DNA of 10,141 nucleotides, taken from NCBI GenBank assembly GCA_046728115.1, contig JBKPDW010000256.1:1-10141 (forward strand), given 5' to 3'. The position numbers and the translations under genes were made by a program. Position 1 is the first letter of the stretch. Every line of letters starts with the position of its first letter. The notes beneath the pieces are model-generated. The model had not been told where the DNA came from. It was given only the letters and a program-made list of their open reading frames with translations, and did no database searches. Below are positions 6,150 to 10,141 of the stretch, piece after piece. The stretch is from CAVSWN01 sp046728115. GTDB taxonomy: Bacteria > Acidobacteriota > Vicinamibacteria > Vicinamibacterales > CAVVIG01.

Positions 6150-8642
6150 TCACCGCTGCGCGTCGGTCGACGCTTTTGCAGGGGCGTTCTTCACGTACTT
6201 GTCGAACCAATTCAGCCGCTCTGCAAGGACGTGCAGTAATGTCTCGCGGGCCGCGTATCCGTGCGCCTCGTACGGCAACATCACCAGGCGAACGGTCGCC
6301 CCATGGCCCTTCAGGGCCGCGAACAGGCGCTCGGAGTTGATCGGATAGGTGCCTGTGTTGTCGTCCATCTCGCCGTGCATCAGCAGGATCGGATCCTTGA
6401 GCTGATTCGCGTACCAGAACGGCGACATCTTCGCGTACAGATCCGGCACCTCCCAGAACGTACGCCGTTCGTTCTGGAAGCCGAATGGCGTGAGCGATCG
6501 ATTGTACGCGCCGCTTTCGGCGAAGCCGGCGCGGAAGAGGCGCGAATGCGCGAGCAGGTTGGCGGTCATGAACCCGCCGTAGCTGTGTCCGCCGACGCCG
6601 ATGTGATCACGATCGGTGACGCCCATCTCGACGACCTTGTCGACGGCGGCCTGCGCGCTCGCCACCAGCTGCTCGACGTACGTGTCGTTCGCGGTTTCGC
6701 CTGGGCCGATGATCGGCATCGTCGGGTTGTCGAAGATGGCATAGCCCGAGAGCAGGAGGAACATGTGCGAACCGCCCCGCAGCTGCGTGAACTGGTTGGG
6801 CGAGCCGGTCACCTGACTGGCCGAATCGGCGTCGCCGAATTCGCGCGGGTACGCCCACATGATCAGCGGCAGTTTCGTCCCTTGCTTGTAACCCGGCGGG
6901 AGATACAAGGTGCCCGACAACGTCACGCCGTCGTTGCGCTTGTAGGTGACGTACTGCCGGAGAACTTCACGCACCTGCGGCTGCGGATCCTTGAATTGCG
7001 TGGCGGCCTGCTTTGCGTCGGATCCGACGGTGCGTACGAAGAAATTGGGCGCGTCCTTCTGCGTTTCGTATCGCGTCAGGAACCGCGTCATCTGATCATT
7101 GAGCGGCGCGATGAACGATTCCAGCGATTCGGATCCGGATCGGAAAATCCGTTCCGTCTTGAGCGTCTTCAGATTCAACCGATCCAGGAACGGACGATCG
7201 CCTTCCGGTGAAGCGCCTTCTCCAGAGAGATAAATGTAGTCGCCGTTCTGGATGATCGATCCGCCGTTCGGTCCGCCACGTCCACCGCCGCCGCGCCCGG
7301 CGCCCGTGTCGCGGTGCATGACTAGTGTGCCCGGATTCTCGTACGCGGCATCCTGTTTCCGTTCGAACACCTTGCGCGGGGCCGCGCCCGGCTCCAGAAT
7401 CCACGACCGCGTCCGGCGCGTGGCGCGATCCGATTCGCTCAGGAATGCGATTCCCGAATCGGTGTAGGAAATGCCGCTGAATCGCCACTCGGTTTTCGCG
7501 ACCTCTGTCGGCGTGCCCGCGAACGGCGCGGCCAGCGACATGACCTTGTCGTGGAACGGAACCTGCGCTCTGGTGTCGCCGCCATCGAGCGCGTCAGCCC
7601 ATACGACCGTCGCCGGTTGATCGGCGCGCCAGTGCACCACGCGCGGGCCGGTCTCGACGCCGGTCAGCGGCGTGCCTTCGCGCGACGGCAGACTCGCGAT
7701 CTGTTTTGCCACCTCGCCGGTCCGCGTCCACACTTCGACGTCCTGCGGGAATCCGTTCATCGGCATCAGATGCGAGAACGGCTTCCGAACCTTGTTCACC
7801 AGCACGAACTGTCCGTTTGGGGAAGGCGTGACGTTGTTGAAGATCGCGCTCCGGCCGATCGCGGTCTTCGCACCGGTCGTCGTATTGACGGCAACCAGTT
7901 GGCTCGTGAAGTAATACTCGAACAAGGCATCGTCATGCGCCGTCTTCAGGAGATCTTCGAACGTCGGCGCCGGTGCAGCCTTGCCGTAGTTTTCCTGGAT
8001 GTTCGGACCGGCGGGAACCGTCGGTTCGGCCGGCGCCGGACCGCGGCCCGCCGGCACGGTTTCGCACACCATCGCCACGTTGTCGCGCTCCCAGTCGCAG
8101 GGATCGCCAGCAGTGGCGTTGATGCGATCGGCGCCCGAGATCACGGCCTTGGCCGCGCCCGTCAGCCCGTCGGCGATCCACAACTCGATTCCGTCGTCTT
8201 TCGTCTGCAGAAACGACAGTTTCGAGCCATCGGGCGAGAACTTCACGTTCGAGACGCGCGCCTGCGGCGGCATCGTGACGTTCGATTCCGCACCCGTGTC
8301 GATTCGCTTCAGCGTGATCGAGAAGATGCCGGTGCCCGGCAGCCCCGACGCGCGATGCGGCCCGTTGGTTTTCGGGTTGATGCGTGCACCGGCCAGTCGA
8401 TGCATCGGCTGAGCCAGTTCGGCAATCGTCGGATACGGCCGCGCCTTGGTGACAGCGATGATCTGGTGATTCGGGCTGACGAGCGTCTGCGGCAGCAACT
8501 CGGCGTCGAAGACGTCGACGACGTTCTTCGGGGGCAGCACATAGCGCGTCGGATCGGTGGCGCTGGGAACTTGCGCAATGAGCGCGGGGGCGAACAGAAG
8601 CGAAGCAATGACGACAAGACGCGCAGGCCGGATGGCGTGCAT
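6150..8642 (-). CDS. secreted S9 family peptidase, glutamyl-endopeptidase-like
   Basis: Exported serine peptidase of 830 residues. The start is ATG 8642, with AAGGAG (8648-8653) 5 nt upstream. A signal peptide covers residues about 1-23 (ARLVVIASLLFAPALIA, cleavage before QVPS). The N-terminal two thirds is a beta-propeller-like region with WD40-type repeats (VSNVKFSPDGSKLSFLQ, NVTPSPNGQFVLVNK). The C-terminal alpha/beta-hydrolase domain carries the catalytic triad: Ser 687 in GGHSYGGFMTANLLAHS, Asp 760 in HGEMDDNTGT and His 794 in YEAHGYAARE. The stretch SGAYNRSLTPFGFQNERRTF matches what I recall of the plant chloroplast glutamyl endopeptidase branch (S9D) rather than classic prolyl oligopeptidase, so cleavage after Glu is plausible but not shown. 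A Gly/Arg-rich insert (TGAGRGGGGRGGPNGG, about residues 440-456) probably forms a loop between propeller blades. Likely periplasmic; a nutritional or protein-turnover role is inference. Confidence 0.95.
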   Translation of the reverse strand: MHAIRPARLVVIASLLFAPALIAQVPSATDPTRYVLPPKNVVDVFDAELLPQTLVSPNHQIIAVTKARPYPTIAELAQPMHRLAGARINPKTNGPHRASGLPGTGIFSITLKRIDTGAESNVTMPPQARVSNVKFSPDGSKLSFLQTKDDGIELWIADGLTGAAKAVISGADRINATAGDPCDWERDNVAMVCETVPAGRGPAPAEPTVPAGPNIQENYGKAAPAPTFEDLLKTAHDDALFEYYFTSQLVAVNTTTGAKTAIGRSAIFNNVTPSPNGQFVLVNKVRKPFSHLMPMNGFPQDVEVWTRTGEVAKQIASLPSREGTPLTGVETGPRVVHWRADQPATVVWADALDGGDTRAQVPFHDKVMSLAAPFAGTPTEVAKTEWRFSGISYTDSGIAFLSESDRATRRTRSWILEPGAAPRKVFERKQDAAYENPGTLVMHRDTGAGRGGGGRGGPNGGSIIQNGDYIYLSGEGASPEGDRPFLDRLNLKTLKTERIFRSGSESLESFIAPLNDQMTRFLTRYETQKDAPNFFVRTVGSDAKQAATQFKDPQPQVREVLRQYVTYKRNDGVTLSGTLYLPPGYKQGTKLPLIMWAYPREFGDADSASQVTGSPNQFTQLRGGSHMFLLLSGYAIFDNPTMPIIGPGETANDTYVEQLVASAQAAVDKVVEMGVTDRDHIGVGGHSYGGFMTANLLAHSRLFRAGFAESGAYNRSLTPFGFQNERRTFWEVPDLYAKMSPFWYANQLKDPILLMHGEMDDNTGTYPINSERLFAALKGHGATVRLVMLPYEAHGYAARETLLHVLAERLNWFDKYVKNAPAKASTDAQR

Positions 8643-8735
8643 GGGCGCTCCTTGAAAAGATCAGGGGATTGTAACTCTGAAGGGTACGAGGGGCCCGGAG
8701 CGGCTGGAAGGGCTGGTGGGCAGGAGGGGAACAGC

Positions 8736-8754
8736 GGCAGGAGGGCGTCCTGCC
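8736..8754. repeat. 7-bp hairpin GGCAGGA/TCCTGCC
   Basis: GGCAGGA (8736-8742) and TCCTGCC (8748-8754) are exact reverse complements around loop GGGCG. It stands just before the point where the coding remnant becomes recognisable. No T-run follows on either strand. Confidence 0.5.
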
Positions 8755-8785
8755 ACTCCCGCCTCAGCTACTTCTTCGGCGGCGT

Positions 8786-9019
8786 GCATTCGCGCTTGCA
8801 GGCCGCGCGGAAGACGCAGTCAAATGTGTGCAGCAGGCCGCCGACGATGGATATCCCTGCTACCCGGTGTTCGAGAATGACAAGACGCTGGATCGCATCC
8901 GCACGGACCGCGGATTCAAAGACTTTCTCGCGGCGCAGCATGCGCAGTGGGAACGATTCAGACGCTCGCGGAATGATCAGACGCGGGAAGGTCCGGAAGG
9001 GCGGGCGAGCCTGCCCTGA
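8786..9019 (+). pseudogene. C-terminal remnant of a TPR/protein-kinase-type protein
   Basis: An open reading frame of 77 codons ends at TGA 9017-9019. It reads AFALAGRAEDAVKCVQQAAD, then DGYPCYPVFENDKTLDRIRT and FKDFLAAQHAQWERFRR. I recognise this as the extreme C-terminal tail of the TPR-repeat proteins of Acidobacteria, often fused to serine/threonine kinase or winged-helix domains, where a TPR helix pair is followed by a G-F/Y-P-C-Y-P motif, a D..LD..R.D..F stretch and a W-E-R end. The frame stays open to the left, but homology-like sequence is lost at about 8786 and there is no kinase, TPR array, credible start or Shine-Dalgarno. An internal GTG at 8828 is the only nearby start-like codon. 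The last 15 or so residues run into a palindromic repeat. Most likely the leftover of a deleted or transferred gene; expression as a small protein is less likely. Confidence 0.55.
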
Positions 9020-9045
9020 GCCAGCGGACCGAGTCGAAGGGCAGG
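9010..9045. repeat. palindromic repeat with CCTGCCCT/AGGGCAGG arms
   Basis: Arms CCTGCCCT (9010-9017) and AGGGCAGG (9038-9045) pair exactly over 8 bp around a 20-nt centre containing GAGCCAGCGGACCGAGTCGA. The form (CCCTGAGC at one end, GTCGAAGGG at the other) resembles the dispersed CCCTGAGC...TCGAAGGG palindromes common in many bacterial genomes. The stop codon of the coding remnant lies within the left arm and its edge. Confidence 0.6.
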
Positions 9046-9113
9046 GCGGAGTTGCCACCCCGAAGCTCGCCGTTGCCAGGGAGCGAAGGCGGAAGGGAAT
9101 GAGGAGGTCGGTC

Positions 9114-10141
9114 ATGAAGACGACGCGAATGTTGTGCGTGATCGCGATGGCTCTTGGGGTGACGACCTGGGTCGCGCTGTCGCCGGCTCGTCTCGCTGCC
9201 GGACAGGCCGGAGGTGAGCGCGTCGCGATCGATGCGGACGATCTCGGCGGGGTTGTCACGAGCGCCAAAGGACCGGAGGCCGGCGTCTGGGTCATCGCCG
9301 AGACCTCCGATCTGCCGACGAAATTCGTGAAGATCGTCGTCACCGACGATCGTGGCCGCTACGTGCTGCCGGATCTGCCCAAGGCCAACTACAACGTCTG
9401 GGTACGAGGCTATGGACTCGTTGATTCGCCAAAGGTGCAGGCTGCGCCGGGCAAGACGCTGAACCTCACCGCGGTTGTCGCCCCCAACCCGCGCGCGGCC
9501 GCCGAGTACTATCCGGCCGGCTACTGGTTCTCGTTGATCCGGGTGCCCGAGAAGAGCGAATTCCCGGGAAACGCGCCCGGCGGCAACGGCATCTCTCCGA
9601 ACGTGAAGAGTCAGGCAGACTGGATTCGCCAGGTGAAATCAGGCGGGTGCACCGCGTGCCATCAGCTGGGCACCAAGGGCACGCGCGAGATCCCGAAGTC
9701 GCTCGGCACGTTCAACGACTCCGTCGCGGCGTGGGATCGGCGCATTCAATCGGGGCAGGCAGGCGCACAGATGAGCGGAGGGCTCAATCAAATGGGCCGC
9801 TCGCGCGCGTTGGCCATGTTCGCAGACTGGACGGATCGCATTGCGGGCGGCGAGGTGCCGCCCGTCCCGCCGCGGCCGCAGGGTCCCGAGCGTAACGTCG
9901 TCATCACGCAGTGGGACTGGGCGGATCCGAAAGCGTACCTCCACGACGAGGCTTCGACCGATCGGCGCAATCCGACGCTCAACGCCAACGGGCTGATCTA
10001 CGGGTCGCTGGAGCTGAGTGCCGACTATCTGCCCGTACTCGATCCGGTGCGCAACACGATCAGCCAGGTGAAGCTCACGGTTCGCGATTCCGAAACGCCT
10101 CGAACGTCCGCCACGATGCCGGCGCCGTCCCCGTACTGGGG
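9114..10141 (+). CDS. exported CarboxypepD_reg and cytochrome-c-like protein (partial, runs off the window)
   Basis: The first 342 codons of an open gene with no stop before the window end. The start is ATG 9114, with GAGGAGG (9101-9107) 6 nt upstream. Residues 1-29 form a signal peptide (hydrophobic LCVIAMALGVTTWVAL, site after RLAA). Residues about 44-125 are a carboxypeptidase-regulatory beta-sandwich (GGVVTSAKGPEAGVWVIAET, VTDDRGRYVLPDLPKANYNV). A single haem-c site, CTACH, lies at residues 179-183 (GGCTACHQLGTKGTREIP), followed by a helical stretch ending MGRSRALAMFADWTDRIA. After a Pro-rich linker the sequence enters a section (RNVVITQWDWADPKAYLHDE, DPVRNTISQVKLTV) that in related proteins, as I recall, leads into a streptogramin-lyase-like beta-propeller. 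An extracytoplasmic electron-transfer or oxidative role is inferred. The gene is divergent from the peptidase. Confidence 0.88.
   Translation, partial: MKTTRMLCVIAMALGVTTWVALSPARLAAGQAGGERVAIDADDLGGVVTSAKGPEAGVWVIAETSDLPTKFVKIVVTDDRGRYVLPDLPKANYNVWVRGYGLVDSPKVQAAPGKTLNLTAVVAPNPRAAAEYYPAGYWFSLIRVPEKSEFPGNAPGGNGISPNVKSQADWIRQVKSGGCTACHQLGTKGTREIPKSLGTFNDSVAAWDRRIQSGQAGAQMSGGLNQMGRSRALAMFADWTDRIAGGEVPPVPPRPQGPERNVVITQWDWADPKAYLHDEASTDRRNPTLNANGLIYGSLELSADYLPVLDPVRNTISQVKLTVRDSETPRTSATMPAPSPYW

Larger units (their letters stand above)
8643..9113. other. divergent intergenic region with gene remnant and palindromes
   Basis: 471 bp between the divergent peptidase and haem-c genes. Next to the peptidase lies a possible -10 element TACAAT (minus strand, 8668-8673), but no recognisable -35 at 16-18 bp, so a promoter there is only a suggestion. 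A 10-bp direct repeat GGCAGGAGGG occurs at 8719-8728 and 8736-8745. A degraded coding remnant occupies about 8786-9019. The plus-strand gene has its Shine-Dalgarno at 9101-9107, but no clear promoter can be read upstream of it. Confidence 0.6.

Noticed and set aside
6261..7211. Plus-strand 316-codon frame inside the S9 peptidase gene
   Set aside because: Antisense to the catalytic domain with an intact triad; no motif of its own.
8668..8673. TACAAT as a peptidase promoter -10 box
   Set aside because: No -35 element lies at a suitable distance (GGGCCC there), so it is kept only as a note in the gap entry.
8768..9343. Minus-strand frame of 191 codons ending ACKRECTPPKK
   Set aside because: It is antisense to the start of the haem-c gene. 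The Cys-rich end is curious, but the plus-strand kinase/TPR-tail reading is better supported over most of that stretch.

Overview
The window looks like chromosome of an acidobacterium, probably of the Vicinamibacteria type. This is inferred from the high G+C, the Oar-like TonB-dependent receptor with an N-terminal carboxypeptidase-regulatory domain, the ABC-2 exporter pair, the secreted S9 peptidase and the CarboxypepD_reg/haem-c protein. No rRNA, tRNA, CRISPR array or transposase was seen.

Layout: from 8642 down to 8, five genes run on the minus strand. They are a secreted prolyl-oligopeptidase-family (S9, glutamyl-endopeptidase-like) peptidase (8642-6150), an ABC transporter ATPase (5983-5216), its ABC-2 permease fused to a GldG-like periplasmic domain (about 5229-3886), a small secreted LamG/jelly-roll-like protein (3807-3022) and a large TonB-dependent outer-membrane receptor (3025-8). 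The ATPase and permease overlap or abut. The LamG-like gene and the receptor overlap by 1 or 4 bases and are probably translationally coupled. A 166-bp gap filled with G-runs separates the peptidase from the ATPase, and a 78-bp gap with a strong palindrome separates the permease from the LamG-like gene.

A divergent plus-strand gene begins at 9114 and runs off the right edge. It encodes an exported protein with a carboxypeptidase-regulatory domain and one CXXCH haem-c site. The 471-bp divergent gap (8643-9113) is not empty. It holds what looks like the C-terminal remnant of an acidobacterial TPR/protein-kinase-type protein, bordered by two small palindromes.

Most of the gene content is ordinary for this group. 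The more unusual signals are non-coding or small-scale: a near-perfect G-quadruplex array with runs on both strands just after the peptidase stop, a palindrome-bearing segment that appears inserted in frame into the ABC ATPase, an ABC permease junction without a normal start codon, and a three-copy arm repeat able to form alternative hairpins around the permease stop. I did not find a convincing new multi-gene system. The tightest functional unit is the coupled LamG-like/TonB-receptor pair, whose ligand is unknown.
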